This document shows, in pieces, positions 1-14,853 of a stretch of DNA of 64,000 bases. The stretch comes from Blasia pusilla (lineage: Eukaryota > Marchantiophyta > Marchantiopsida > Blasiales), in contig CM114272.1 in assembly GCA_050084515.1 (NCBI GenBank), forward strand, positions 27,838,001 to 27,902,000, in the 5' to 3' direction. Below the pieces are notes generated by a model. The model had not been told where the DNA came from and searched no databases. It saw only the letters and a program-made list of their open reading frames with translations. Every line of letters starts with the position of its first letter. Position 1 is the first letter of the stretch. The translations under genes were made by a program, and so were the position numbers.

Positions 1-1604
1 CTTGTTGCCCTTTGTATTTCGTGCCTCGTCTCACAACATTTACGGGTGCATTAACTACTCTTGACTCTCAAGCTACTTGCTTTTAAATAATAATTCGACA
101 CAAGGCTGTTCCACCTCTCTTGCCTCTTCCGATGTCCGTGCAAGGGCCTTTGCTCCTTTCACCCAAAGACTAGTCTCAAGACCTACCTAAACTTGTCTTG
201 ACCCATTTTCTTCCATAGTCTTGCAACCAGCTACTATTAGGTTTCTATTTGGCTGTCTCATCAGAGTCGATCCTCATTATGACCATCATCATGACTTGCT
301 TCTCAAGTCTCCACTAGCATGAACATCATACATAGACTTAGCGAATTGAGATGTGCTTAGTATGGGTAGATTGATTTTTTTTCCATTTAATGTTGATGCT
401 ATGGCATTTGTTTGACAACCATTGGATGTTTTTGAGAATTCAACCATATTATTACGGAGACAAATTCAACACATTGAATATTGCCAAGTGATTGTTTCTA
501 CTATTTATGAGTGGGTATGCTTGAGACAAAGTGGATTTCATGATAATCATCAAAGGTTAGGCTTTATGGATTACTCCTAGGCAAGTGACTTTTTGGGAGA
601 ATATGCATAAGAAAGTTTTTCATGTGGATTTACAATATTGAGATTAAAATATGAGACTTCAATGTACAATGAATGCCTTACTATTGTTTCAATATAAAGG
701 ACAAATATCCAGAATTTACCTCCAACCTTCATTCATGGACAACTTGCTCCAATATGCAACCATGGGATGTGCATTGCAAGTAGTTCCATTGGAGGATAGA
801 GTAGCAAGGGGATCTTTGGAAGTACAATTTTCTGTAGTAGGAGATACTTGTGGACTCGGGCAAGATTCAAGTGGTTAGCATGAGGGCATGTGAAGTTTCT
901 CTTCCTTTTGGTAATAAATGACAAATTAATTTGCGTCAAATTCACCCTTAGCACGATTCTGATATTTTCCTCTTATTTGCGTGGATTGGAAGTTTTGATA
1001 GCAAGTAGTCAACAATTGTTTGTAGGTGAGGCCACCAAGAAACTTAAGAAACTACAAGTCCCACCCAAGCAACTACAAGTGTTCATACTTCACATGTGTT
1101 AGCTATCTTAAAGTTATGCTTGCTCAATCTTGTGAATAAACATCCCTTAAACCTCACGGTGGTGTGAATAAACATCCCACACCACCGTGTCCACCCACAT
1201 CTTGAGCATGGGCACTTTCTTTTTTCCTTTCTAAGAGTCTTCACTATACTTTCCACTTCTTCGTCCTTTTAAGGTCATGCATACTGACATTGCAAACTCT
1301 ACAAAAACAACCTCACCTCCACTAAATGTACAATTGGGTGGCCTCATTGTGGAGGATTCTAGGGTATCAGAGTTCACACATGTTCAATTCTTACATCTAA
1401 ATACTTACAAATGTGTTAGTGGGCACTTTGTGTTGAGAGAGTTAAAGCTTAGATTTTCTTGGCAATCCCGACTTGTAGTCCTTGTCAACTTTCCCAATTT
1501 TGGGATTTGGGATTGAGATTTTATTTGAGCTTGCTGAACGATTACAATTTCTGAAGGTCACATCCAATATGTACAGCATTTGGCACATAAAATGGTTTTT
1601 TTTT
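1..1604. other. Intergenic, no gene recognised
   Basis: Only short, unsupported reading frames occur on either strand, with no recognisable domain and no convincing splice structure. The AT-rich, broken character resembles old transposon debris, but nothing assigns it to a family. The stretch just before 1605 is the 3' flank of ELP3 and should carry its polyadenylation signals; none was assigned. The hairpin at 1155-1189 is listed separately. Confidence 0.5.
1155..1189. repeat. Perfect 12-bp inverted repeat (hairpin)
   Basis: The arms at 1155-1166 (cacggtggtgtg) and 1178-1189 (cacaccaccgtg) are exact reverse complements separated by 11 bases. It could form a stem-loop or be the remnant of a foldback element. 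No gene contact is visible. Confidence 0.7.
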
Positions 1605-4834
<3,230 letters not shown>

Positions 4835-5235
4835 TATCTCTTCCCGAAAACAACCGAAGTGTCTTTCGAACGAATTCCTCAGGTCCCTCCCAAACCCTTC
4901 CCCTCGCCACAATCCATTTCAAAATCAGCTACGTGCTTCTCGTCCCTAAGCAACCTCCCGTGAAGCTCCGACGGTGAACGGCCGTCTTTGGGAATAGCTC
5001 GCGCTCAAGCCGCTGCTGCCGAGGAAAGGCGGTCTTAACATTTGGAGGTTTGGTCTTTCGCTTTTGTACGAACTTCCCCAGAATGTGACACATAAAAGAG
5101 CCTGCGAAGAGAAAGACAGGGAAGGCCTTCGGCAGCGCATGTTTCCACAAAATTCAATGCGAGTGTATGATCCCGTCGTATGGACGGCCGGTTAAGCCAC
5201 GCCGACCCAGGATTGATCCGAAGGGTCCGATCTAA
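4835..5235. promoter_or_regulatory. 5' flank and presumed promoter of ELP3
   Basis: The gene-free stretch upstream of the ELP3 start is GC-richer than the transposon DNA beyond it and contains a long pyrimidine-rich run on the plus strand (about 4765-4830, inside the lysine-rich first exon). No TATA box or other element could be assigned with confidence. Plus-strand frames here are shadows of the ELP3 first exon. Confidence 0.35.
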
Positions 5236-5455
5236 GGCTTTTAGGGCCTTATTCCATGGCCGTCACTCACTCTACGGAGGGAAAAATTATGGGGTCGTAG
5301 TTGCGCCCAAAATTTTTGGGCGCAAGAATTGTGGCCATCCCGTCAGATTTCAACCACAAGCAGACAAGTTTGGGGACGTAAGATGAAATTGATATGGTCT
5401 AACGGCCATCATCGGTGAGTGACGTTGCCCCATGGGATAAGGCCCTTAACGAGCT
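5236..5455. mobile_element. Foldback / MITE-like inverted-repeat element
   Basis: The segment at about 5236-5271 (around ttagggccttattccatggc and gtcactcac) reappears as an imperfect reverse complement at about 5414-5455 (gtgagtgacg, catgggataaggccctta). The intervening 140 bp holds a second, nearly perfect palindrome at about 5304-5328, with arms ttgcgcccaaaa and tttttgggcgcaa. Terminal inverted repeats around a short non-coding centre suit a MITE or foldback element near the ELP3 promoter. No clear target-site duplication was found, so the superfamily is unknown. Confidence 0.5.
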
Positions 5456-6639
5456 TCGTCCGAGGTACATGCCATTGGGCACTTCCATGAATGACATTTA
5501 CACATAAGTAATCTCATCTTAACAAATCACTAATGATTTAAAGTACACAAGGTACTATTTATCTAACAATCACACATGTGGTCCTCCTATGAGTCCAATT
5601 ACCAACTTAGCCTTGATCCTATAAGCCCAAGTGGTTCCTCACAAGGATGGGAAGCTCAACCTCTCCGAGGTTGCCACTCCTCATAAAGGACGGGCGACCT
5701 ACATTCGTAGGTCGCATCCTAAGAGTAGGTCATATATGACCTCTCAAAATAGGGAAGTCCAAGACCCTTTTAAGGCTTCGATATTATCTCGCCCTACGTC
5801 TCATCTACCATGATAACTGTCATGCAAATAGACATCGCTGCCAATATAAATCGGATATTATACACACAAGTCTAAATTCCATATACTATGAATCCTAACA
5901 CATCTACATATGAATGATTGGACACCCCCAATGGCCCCCCTAGCTAGTTGATTGGGTTGGGACCCAAAGAAATGCTCAGACGCATGATTGGGAGCTCACG
6001 GAGAAGAGGGCGGAAGAGACTGGAGTCATTGACATTGAAGGAAACTCGTGAAGAACTCTCCCATTAAAATATCTATGGAATCTCCTGAATGAGTAGTCTT
6101 CAGTCCCGAAGAGTTTCTTTATGTCCCATTGTCCTTAGAACTATCCTCTACATGGACATTCCCCTCTAGTAAATCTCCACGCCAACATAATATGCCACAA
6201 TAAGCTGCAATTGCTACGGTCGACCCTCGAAGTGAACCATCAAGTGTCCCTGCATACAACAAGGGTAGCTACCTAGCTTGTCCCTCACTTGACTACCAAC
6301 CTAGTCGATAGAGGCAGTCTCCTCCTAGAAGTTAAGTGTGAACCCTAGGGAATACAATACGGTAGCCCCTACCAAAACATCATAGGGTTGCGCCCGTGTC
6401 ACCATCTCTCGAGTCTGCACCATCGCACTATCAATAGGATGATCAGGCCAAATCCTCACTATAATTTCATCGCGTGTCATATACTGTGTCAACTTTCAAG
6501 GATGTGCCTCCTAGTGAAGTTTGAATCTAGAATAAACATGGAGTGATCTCGCACTTCTGTAATCCCATCGCTACACAATGTTGCCTTCCCCAACATAAGG
6601 GGGTCAATACACACCATAGCGTGCTCTTGAATCAAGAAG
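5456..6639. other. Non-coding stretch with small palindromes
   Basis: No reading frame is supported. Visible small structures are a hairpin near 5694-5716 (gcgacctac/gtaggtcgc), a palindrome near 5727 (aggtcatatatgacct), and a hairpin at about 6612-6652 with arms accatagcgtg and cacgctatggt. It probably continues the degenerate minus-strand gypsy debris to its right. Confidence 0.4.
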
Positions 6640-7640
6640 AACACGCTATGGTCAATACACAACTTCAGAAATACCAACCAACTCAAATACTCTATCTCAA
6701 TTGCCCAAGATAACAACTTCTGGCTTGACGGTTGCACGCACTATCGTTGGTCTAGCTGGAAACTCCTCCACTCTAGTTGTTGATGCATATGCATGCCAAC
6801 TCTTTATGGACCTTGTCCCAAGCACATGCTCCAAGAATACGTCAGCCACATCTCCTATGCAAGTCTCAACCCTAGAAGAACCAAAATCATCGCTCTCACA
6901 CAACATTTCCGCCAACTAGAAAACCTCACTTGGTTGACCTCCACATGTCATCAAGTTCTTTATCGTAAATAGTTGGACTCTGTATAAAGTTGTCGCCATC
7001 TCTCGCAACGTGCTAGTGCTAGGTTGTGTTGAATGCTACATAGACATGGTAGACGTACTCGCCTCACCCTCTCTTGTAGCCACATCGGCATCTATGACAA
7101 CATCACTCTTCAAGGGGCATCTAGGTATCATCGATGGAGTTCGAAGAGCCTCTCCGGAGGTAAATGACTCAGGGAGTCTAGCCTACATGCCAACTTCCTC
7201 CCTCTGCGAATCCAACTCCACATCGGATCCTCGTGGCTCAAAAGCTCTCACTGCGCCTCTCATAACCAGTGCATCTCCAAAGCTGCTTCCACATATGCGA
7301 TGTTGCAAAGAAATTGCGTACCTTCTAGATCTTGCGCCATATCCTCGGTCAGGGAAGTTTCGGACGTTGGCACGCCCCCTGTATCTCATGTAGATGGATG
7401 ATGGGTCGTTCGAGCCTGAAGGCGTTGCTCCAACTAAGCAATCCTCTCCACAGTTGCCTCTACTGCAAGTCCTCCATTCACTCTCGCAAGTGATGGTGCC
7501 TTACCTCCTCCACGTCCTTTGCCACCTACAGATCCTCGACCTCCATCTAAGCGGACTCGGGGTGGAGCTCAAAAAATCTCTCACATGTGTGACTATATCA
7601 CACTAAGGTAAGTGTGGCCTTCTCTTACCTCATATACAGT
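6640..7640 (-). pseudogene. Ty3/gypsy gag/protease-region relic, minus strand
   Basis: Read on the minus strand, this degenerate sequence is clearly related to the gag end of the plus-strand gypsy element further right. Shared blocks include LDSQREE here against LDPQREE at 11630, ARLPESFTSGEALRTPS against TRLPQSFTLSEAMRTL, and a damaged zinc-knuckle region HTCERFFELHPE against HTRDRCFSLHLE. A later block (ATTLYRVQLF...MTCGG against ATVVYRAPLF...MTLGG) also aligns, so colinearity covers roughly 700 bp. Stops and frameshifts interrupt all frames. It is an independent, inverted and older insertion of the same family. Its limits are approximate. Confidence 0.6.
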
Positions 7641-7799
7641 TGGAGTTGCTGCCTGCACTCCACTCTATTTTTGACAATCTCGTTGAAGGTGTGATCCTCC
7701 ATACATCCAAGAAAAAATATGTGAGCCATGTTGCCCAATATAAGGCTATACTATTCGTGGTCCTTTGTCACAACCCTCATAACCAAACCAACGCCAAGC

Positions 7800-8328
7800 G
7801 GAACATCCTCTCACGTCTTTTAGGATAGATCGGTGAGATCTAGTAGAGCGCCTTCGTGAGTAGTGGAGGATAGGCTCAGTAGGTCCAGGATGACCTGCTG
7901 AGGCCTCGGGAAACATGAGAGAGCAGGTTTCCCCTTCGTTTCGGCTCATTTGGAGCCATATTGAAGAACTTACTATTTTAGGTAAGTACCATTTTGAGTA
8001 TATGATCAACTTTATATTTTTGGTAAGTGGCCCTTGACCTTCTACATCAGGTCAAGAGCCAAGGAGGTGACTTGGGAGAATAGGTTACCATGGAGAGAAC
8101 CTCAGGGGAGGGGTATACCTCAAGGAGAGAGAGAGAGGGAGCTTGATAGCTCATTCTCTCTTTGTTGAACCTCTTGGCATAAGGCGGCGGAGCTATGGTC
8201 CCTTGCCTTGTAAGTGTAACCCAAGCCTCTCATTAGGAGAGTGGGTTTGGTTTGACATGAGAGAGAGTGCACACCTTTGAGAGCTATGGTGTGAGATGGT
8301 GTAGAGAGAGATTGGATCTTACTTTACA
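7800..8328 (+). repeat. 5' LTR of the Ty3/gypsy element (5'-truncated)
   Basis: About 500 bp aligns with 15575-16080 downstream. It shares gatagatcgg, gtttcggctcatttggagcc, aggtcaagagccaaggaggtga and ggcataaggcggcggagcta in the same order. It ends ...ttactttaca at 8328, a normal CA terminus. The U3 start found at the 3' LTR (tggagatattttgg, 15471) is absent upstream, so this LTR has lost its first 100 bp or more. A GA-rich microsatellite lies inside it near 8130. Confidence 0.7.
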
Positions 8329-10122
8329 AAGAGAGAATGAGAGAGTGAGAGAGCTTCATGGGGGAGCTCGCTGGTCACTCGCTCTTTTTGCAGGTTGGGG
8401 ACCGTGTTCCTCGTTCAGCGGCTCATGGGAGTGCTCAACGGAGCAAGGGCTGCTTTGATTGTTCTTTGTATTTGCCGATTTTTTGTGTGAAAGAGTGGCG
8501 CGCGGAAGCACCGCCCAATTTCTGATAGGGATTGATTATGGGGGCGCGTTGCCCCATGTCGGTGCTCTTGGAAGCACCATGTAGCTTGATGATTTGTATT
8601 TTTACAGGTTTTACATTTTCGATGGGAGAAAGCAGCACGGAAGCGCTGCCGAATTTTGTGTACGAGAAAGAGACATTGGATTTTACAACAATCCCCGTCA
8701 GTTTTTACTGGAATGTCCAATTCCAAATAATTTTTGACGCCGTCGTAGATCGTGAAGCTCTACACGTTGTGCAACAAATGATGTGCAATTTGAAGTTACG
8801 AGTAAAAAGTTATGGTCAATCTTGAAAAACTGCCATTGCTAAGCAATTTTTAGGGTTAAATTGTTCAAACCCAAAACCAGCCGCCACGCCGCCGCCGGTC
8901 GTCGCTAGTCAATGGTCAACCGTCACCATCGATAGTCATCCGTGACCATCAACGGTCCGTCGTCACCATCAACGGTCAATCGTCACCATCAACGGTCAAT
9001 CGTCACCGTCAACGGTCCACGGTCCACCGACCATCGTCGGCCGTTGCCGTTGCCCACCATTGCTCAGAGCTGCATTCGGCCATTGTCCACCCTTTGGTTG
9101 CCATTGCCGCCATTACGAAGTGGAGGGTCTTCCACGACCACCGTTGATTCTCTAACTTGCGCTGCCACCACGTACTTTGGTTTGGCCGCCACCGTCATCG
9201 CAGTTTCGTCATCAATCAATGATGGCAGATGACCTCCGGTTATGGTGTTTTAGTTTTGATTTCATGCTGCTATGTTGTGATTGGAGCCGCTCGATGACGA
9301 TCGAGTATCGTGCCATGACGCCCGTAGCCGCAACGTGCCGCCGATTGCCGCGCCGTGCCGCTTGTGGCCGTACCGCACCATCTCGATCGCGGAGCCGCAC
9401 CATCATTGTGGAGCAAAGTGTGGGTTTATTGTTGATTGAGGAGGGTATGCCGCTGAGTGCCGCATCCCACCATCAGGGCCGTGTCGTTCGTAGCCGTTCT
9501 GTACCATCTGCAACGCCGCACCGTTCCGTTGGAACCGCACTGTCCATCGAAGAGTTTTGAGCAGCGTCAGTACGGGAGGAGTATGACTTGCTGATTGGAG
9601 GAGTTGTCTCCATGACCGAGTTGGGGTCGAGATTTGCAATTGCTGAGGAGCGACATCGACATGTGTTCAGGTTACCCATTCTGATCCTTTACCCTGCACG
9701 CGTTAGGGATTCTGGGATTTGGGTAGTTTATTTGGGGATATTGGGTTGTGTGGATGCTGAGAGCATTATTTATGTATGTGGTTTAGGGGACATAGACCTG
9801 TGTGGGATGTCCAAAGTTGAGGGTAGGTTGTCGATGAGATGATAGCCTGGTCGATTTCCCCCACCATGCCGCTTGTTGCCGCACGTTACACGTCTCGAGG
9901 AGGGAGAGTGTAGATCGAGTGCCGCATGTTTGGGATGAGTGATTGAGGGATTACTCACGAGGTTGAGAGAGATCGTGTAAGAGGGACACGAGGGCCATCA
10001 TGGCATCCTTTCAGGATTTAGAGAGGCGAGGTAGTGGACCTGAGAGTAGCTCTCGAGGGTTTACCTAGAGTGGTGCGAGGTTTCGAGGGTCTCCACGTGA
10101 GAGACCACCACGATCTCCTTCT
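8329..10122 (+). other. Untranslated leader of the gypsy element
   Basis: This GC-rich stretch between the 5' LTR and the first gag-like frame has no coherent protein. It contains a run of GA-rich repeats just after the LTR and the 20-bp minisatellite listed separately. The usual primer-binding site directly after the LTR was not recognised. Confidence 0.45.
8921..9020. repeat. 20-bp minisatellite, five copies
   Basis: Five adjacent 20-mers of the form cgtcaccatcaacggtcaat follow one another without spacers. The two central copies are identical and the outer ones diverge by a few bases. It sits in the leader of the gypsy element. Confidence 0.85.
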
Positions 10123-11279
10123 GTGTCGTCTTCAGACGTGGGGGAGCGTGTAGAGGAGTGTGTTAGTGATCCACCGTACACAATGAGTGGTCTTACCAGT
10201 TGGGCGTACGAGATGGACGACCGGGGTAGAGGACCGCGTAGGTTTTCGGGTGTTGTAGGCACCATAGAGCTACACGACTTCATTGCGGAGTTTAGGAGTT
10301 GGTGTGACTCACAGCGGGCTAGGAACTCTAGAGAGTTCAACCCGTTTACAACATGGAATGATATGTTCCAGCATTTAGAGGGGGCACCCATGGACGATTA
10401 CCATGAGTTCTCCCACAGATATGCCCAGGAGATTGAGGCATAGTGACTCTACTATGACCCACACTATGTGTCATGGACGGAGCCGTTCCCAGATGAGGAG
10501 GAGGAGTCGAGAGAGGCTACTTCCTCTTCCACTAATGATGTTTTAGGAGGGTTCACTCGCATTGGAGCAGTTGCACTGTCTAGTCGAGTTTGTCCTAGGT
10601 TCAACCTTGTGGTTGAGTTCTTTGTTGAGTTGAGGGCGAGCTACCAAGGGGTAGAGACGGAGAAGTTGCGGAGCATCCACGACTTCTAGAGACGCCCGGG
10701 TGAGAGTTTGCATGAGGCTTACACTTGCTTGCGCCGGTTGATCAACGTCTTTCAGGGGGTGACAGAGGCTCAGCCTATCTAGTCATGTTACGCGATGTTG
10801 GACCAAACCTTGCGGACACGGGTGCGGGAGGGGTGCTTCTTATGAAGGCCTCCCCTACGTTGAGAGATGTTATTAGGACCGCTGAGAACATTGAGCGTAA
10901 CATGGCGGAGGAGAGAGAACCCATCATGGGTTCTGGGCGAGAGCAGTCATGATTGTCTGCACCACTTGTGCAGCAACGCGGACTCCGAGATAGGTCGACT
11001 GTGGCACCACAAGCTCAAGGAGGATACCGGAAGGTTGTGCCACAGAGACCTACGCCTTCATATGCGGCTCAACAGTAGCCGCATACTATTACTTGTTGGT
11101 CATGTGGTGGAGTCCATCATCAGCGCAATTGCACTCGTTAGGGTCATGGACGTGTGCCTCAGCACCGAGGAGGAGATGGTGCTGCACCAGTAGGTTATCA
11201 CTGTGACTATTGTCAGAGATATGGTCATACACGCGACAGATGTTTCAGTTTACATCTTGAGTTACGTCCGAACTGAGGA
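10123..11279 (+). pseudogene. Ty3/gypsy gag, broken
   Basis: Gag-like coding sequence is spread over several frames. It begins with a segment containing FRSWCDSQRARNSREFNPFTTW-type capsid sequence (10123-10443), and continues with EKLRSIHDF and GESLHEAYTCLRRLINVFQG, typical of plant gypsy capsid. A CCHC zinc knuckle at 11202-11243 reads C-DY-C-QRYG-H-TRDR-C, an exact CX2CX4HX4C nucleic-acid-binding knuckle. Stops at 10441 and 10687 and further frameshifts make it non-functional. In an intact element Gag packages the RNA in virus-like particles. Confidence 0.7.
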
Positions 11280-11970
11280 CTAGAGAGGGCACCAGAGCGG
11301 GTAGCCGGTCCGGGTGGGCTAGAGATCGTGCACCAGGTGGTCCCGTTGCGGCACAAGGAGCTGGAGTTGCCCGACAGGGTGGTGGAGTTGCCTGTGGAGG
11401 AGGTAGAGTCCTACCACCTTCACGCGTCGAGGGAGACGCCGGGCTTGAGGCTAGGATAGTTGCTCAGATACATCAACAGATTGCCGCTATGGCATTGAGA
11501 TTACCCGATGCTGGATCCGTGGCAACAACATCATATGGAGCAGCTAGAGATATGGAGGATCCTGGTTGGAGGTGCGGGGTTGCCTTGATGGAGGCAGCCG
11601 TAGTTGTGACGCGTGGAGCAGCCGTAGAGTTGGATCCACAACGGGAGGAATCCAGGAAATATACTAGGCTTCCTCAGTCTTTCACGTTGTCCGAGGCGAT
11701 GAGGACCCTATAAATGGGTCCTGATCAGAGTTCCTGGAGAGTTTGTGAATTGTTGGTGTGCAGGCACGGAGGGCGATAGGAGAAACGAGTGCGATGACTC
11801 CTATTGTTGATGCTCAGGAGGGGCATGTTTCGAGCATGTTATTGGGGACGGCCACGGTTGTGTACCGTGCTCCTTTATTTTCTGCTTCCGATGTTATGAC
11901 GTTGGGGGGTACGTTGTCGTATAGTAAAATCAGTTTGTGTGTAAACTCCTTCCTCGTTAAGTATTAGATA
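11280..11970 (+). pseudogene. Gypsy gag-protease linker region, degenerate
   Basis: Downstream of the knuckle, frames 11489-11713 and 11758-11967 contain LDPQREES...TRLPQSF and ATVVYRAPLF...LGG blocks. These match the inverted relic at 6.6-7.6 kb in order and spacing. A protease active-site DSG/DTG triad was not seen. The position, between zinc knuckle and pol, is where protease normally lies. Confidence 0.45.
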
Positions 11971-13200
11971 GAGTTTTATTAGTATTAAGTAAATTAGCTT
12001 AGGAAAAAGAAATTCCCATGTTTAAACCTCTTTATGGTGCCTCTTTTATGCGCGCCCAACTTTAAAAAAGGAGGTAATAAATAAAAGATGATTTTGTAAA
12101 AGTAAAATAGTGAGGTTGATGTTTTAATGAAAAACAAAAGTAATCTTGGTTGGTGGCTAGGTTAGTTGAGGTAGTTTGGAAAATATCAAGTGGGTAAAAG
12201 AGGATATTTTGGAAGAGATATGAGAAAATCTACTTGTGTCAAAATGTAATTGGCTAAGCCTTGAGAGCAAGCCATGTGGCACAAGATAAGATTAGCTTTA
12301 TTTCGTACTCTTGTGGATCCCTTGTGAGTATAAAGAAGAGGGACCTTCAAGGGTTCATCACCTTCTATTCCACATCTTGAGTCTCTTGTGTCACTCTTGA
12401 GAGTATGGCTTTGGGATTGCTTGCTCTTCCAATGAGAGTGGATCACCCTTCTTGGGGGAGTAACTTGACCATGGTCTATTCTTCGAGAGGTTTCTAGAGT
12501 GTGTTGTGTGTATGGAGATGAGAGGCATGTCACCTTAGAGGAGTTTAGTCATACTAAAATAGCAAATATTTTGACTTATTACTTTCCCAATGAGAATGGA
12601 TTACCCCTCTTGGGAGAATAGTTCCGTCAAAACCCATTCTTGAGGAGAGTAGAGAATGTCTGTCAAGCATGGATAGGGATGGAGCATGAGTTGTGCTCGA
12701 CTTTCCTTTCCTCAATCCATACCATGTCAATGTACTCTTTGTAGATAAGCTCTGGTTCACTCGCTATTTAGTTTATCATTTCGGGGAGGCGTTCATGAAC
12801 CAGGTCATGCAATCCCCAACTCCGGTGATACTTATTATTGTCACATGTGGAAGGACATGGGATTGTACTTTGTATGTCCTTATATAGCGATCTATGGATG
12901 TCAATAGGCCTGCTCAAGTAGGGTTTAACACCTGTTGTGCTATCTTCCTCGTGTACAAGCGTAAAATAGTTTATAAGGATTTTACAGTTAGGAATTTCGG
13001 GGTCCGATGTTACGAAGAAGTGATCGCCTCGGCACTTCCATTTGTGATATCTATCGTGAGAGAATGGAGAGTATACATAATAATTTTATATTGAAAAAGG
13101 AGAACTTCTCAAAGAGTTCATCTTGCATCGACCACGTCTGTCCCATCTAGAAGGCCTGCCCTTACTCGAAGAAAGGCTCTTGACACGACAACGCTAGCCG
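11971..13200. other. Region where gypsy reverse transcriptase should lie; not recognisable
   Basis: No F/YxDD box or other RT motif is visible. The sequence is AT-rich to about 12690 and contains an internal near-repeat: around 12427 (ccaatgagagtggatcaccc) and again around 12586 (ccaatgagaatggattaccc), about 159 bp apart. This looks like a deletion of RT plus foreign insertion rather than ordinary pol sequence. Confidence 0.45.
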
Positions 13201-13216
13201 CTCGAACAACACTCCA

Positions 13217-13664
13217 GTGACGAAGTATAGCTCGTATGAGGGTGAGTGCTCGGTTGCGGTGTGGACTGTCGTGCATTTCAGGTGTTACTTATTGGGCAAC
13301 CCCTTTACCATCATCATTGATCATCAACCACTGAAGTGGTTGATGGAGTCCGACAAGCTTACATGGAAGCTTGCGAGATGGGCTCTTTTGTTGCAAGAGT
13401 ATGATTTTCAGCTCGTATGAGGGTGAGTGCTTGGTTACAGTGTGGATTGTCGCGCATTTCAGGTGTTACTTATTCGGCAACCCCTTTACCATCATCACTA
13501 ATCATCAACCACTGAAGTGGTTGATGGAGTCCGACAAGCTTACATGGAAGCTTGCGAGATGGGATTTGTTCTTGCAGGAGTATGATTTTCAGGTCGTACA
13601 TAGACCTAGGACGCTCAACCAGGATGCAAATGGGTTGAGTCGTAACCCATACCCGAGTCAATAA
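13217..13664 (+). pseudogene. Gypsy RNase H domain with internal tandem duplication
   Basis: The RNase H segment of a Ty3/gypsy pol is recognisable (SSYEGEC, FRCYL.GNPFTII, HQPLKWLMESDKLT, KLARW, LQEYDFQ, then HRPRTLNQDANGLSRNP). The block from SSYEGEC to DFQ occurs twice, at 13229-13409 and 13410-13590, a 181-bp tandem duplication. Because 181 is not a multiple of three, the first copy runs out of frame at the junction. RNase H normally degrades the RNA strand of the RNA-DNA hybrid. Confidence 0.85.
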
Positions 13665-13763
13665 GATGCAACTGGAGCTCGATGGCATTGAGAGAGTGAT
13701 GAGGAGTCAGTGTCAGGATGGCACGCATCAGCCTATCTAGGGTTGGCTATGGAGAGCTAGATT

Positions 13764-14810
13764 GTGGAGACTTCGATGGCGAGGTCTAGTGGAGAGTCTT
13801 TGGATCATGAGGCCAATGAGGAGACGACATATGGCCGAGATATTCATGATGATGGAGAAGTCTTGGAGTATCTCCGTATTGGCAGCGTTGCGAGCACCGT
13901 GGGTGCTAGAGAGCGGGATCGGATCCTACAACGGGCCAAACGGTTCCGTTGGGAGGGGACACATGTTTTGAGGGTTTGGGAGGATAGTAGAGTACGCGTA
14001 GTGCAACATCCTTTGCAAAGAGCACGACTAGTGCAACATGCCCACGAGGAGTTGGGTCATTTTGGGGTGAAGCGGACGTATAACTTGATCCAGATTCAGT
14101 ATTGGTGGCGAGGCATGCAGACTGACGTTCAACAGTTTGTTGTCGGGTGCATGGTGTGTGATCGGGTCCGAGCATCGTTCAATGCTCCGACTCCACAGTT
14201 GCATCCATTACCGATCATGGGCTTAGGGTATAGATGGAGTTTGGATTTTGCCAGACCTTTGCCTTTGACAGAGCGTCACAGTTGTTATTTGTTGGTGAGG
14301 GTCGAGTACTTCTCGAAGTAGATCGAGTTGGTTGCATTTCCTGACAAAGCAAGTGAGGGAGTAGCTTATGCCTTCCTTGATAGAGTGCTGAGTCATTATG
14401 GCGCATCGGCTGAGGTGTTGACAGACCATGGTACCGAGTTTCGCGGTGAGTTCCATGCCTTATATGATCAGGCGCCGATCGACCACCCCACGACTTTGCG
14501 AGATCATCCTGAGGCGGATGGATTAGTGGAGAGAGTTGTGCGAACGGTGAAGAGGGGTTTACGCAAGTATGGCTTGCAGAGAGGTCACTTAGGAGATTGG
14601 AACCTCTAGTCGCCGTGGTTGGCGATGGGATATAGATTCAGCAGGCAGGCATCCTTAGCATTTTTTCACCGTACTTGCTACTTCATGGTCGAGAGCCAAA
14701 TTTACCTACGGCCATTTGTTGAGATGCTCGTGAGGTGCTGGATCTTGATGACCCAGATGTATGGATGTGAGCATGTTCTCAGAGGGCTGAGTTATTTCAG
14801 AGAGTGATGC
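13764..14810 (+). pseudogene. Gypsy integrase (zinc-binding HHCC and DDE core), broken
   Basis: The frame opens 45 codons before the integrase domain. The HHCC zinc site is seen as HEELGHFGVKRT...VGCMVCDR, followed by the DDE core (SLDFARPLP, LTDHGTEF, then a segment with RDHPEADGLVERVVRTVK). In-frame stops fall at 14320-14322 (TAG, after YFSK) and near 14607 (TAG before SPWLAMGYRFS); the first fits a Trp codon lost by G-to-A and the second a Gln codon lost by C-to-T. Integrase inserts the cDNA copy into the host genome. Without these stops the polypeptide would run on into the PHD finger downstream. Confidence 0.85.
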
Positions 14811-14853
14811 CCATGACGTTTGAGAACTTGGCGATTGCGCAACGTCGGGAGGT

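Noticed and set aside
12186-12533. Minus-strand 115-codon frame as a gene
   Set aside because: It lies within decayed gypsy DNA with internal near-repeats and shows no domain.
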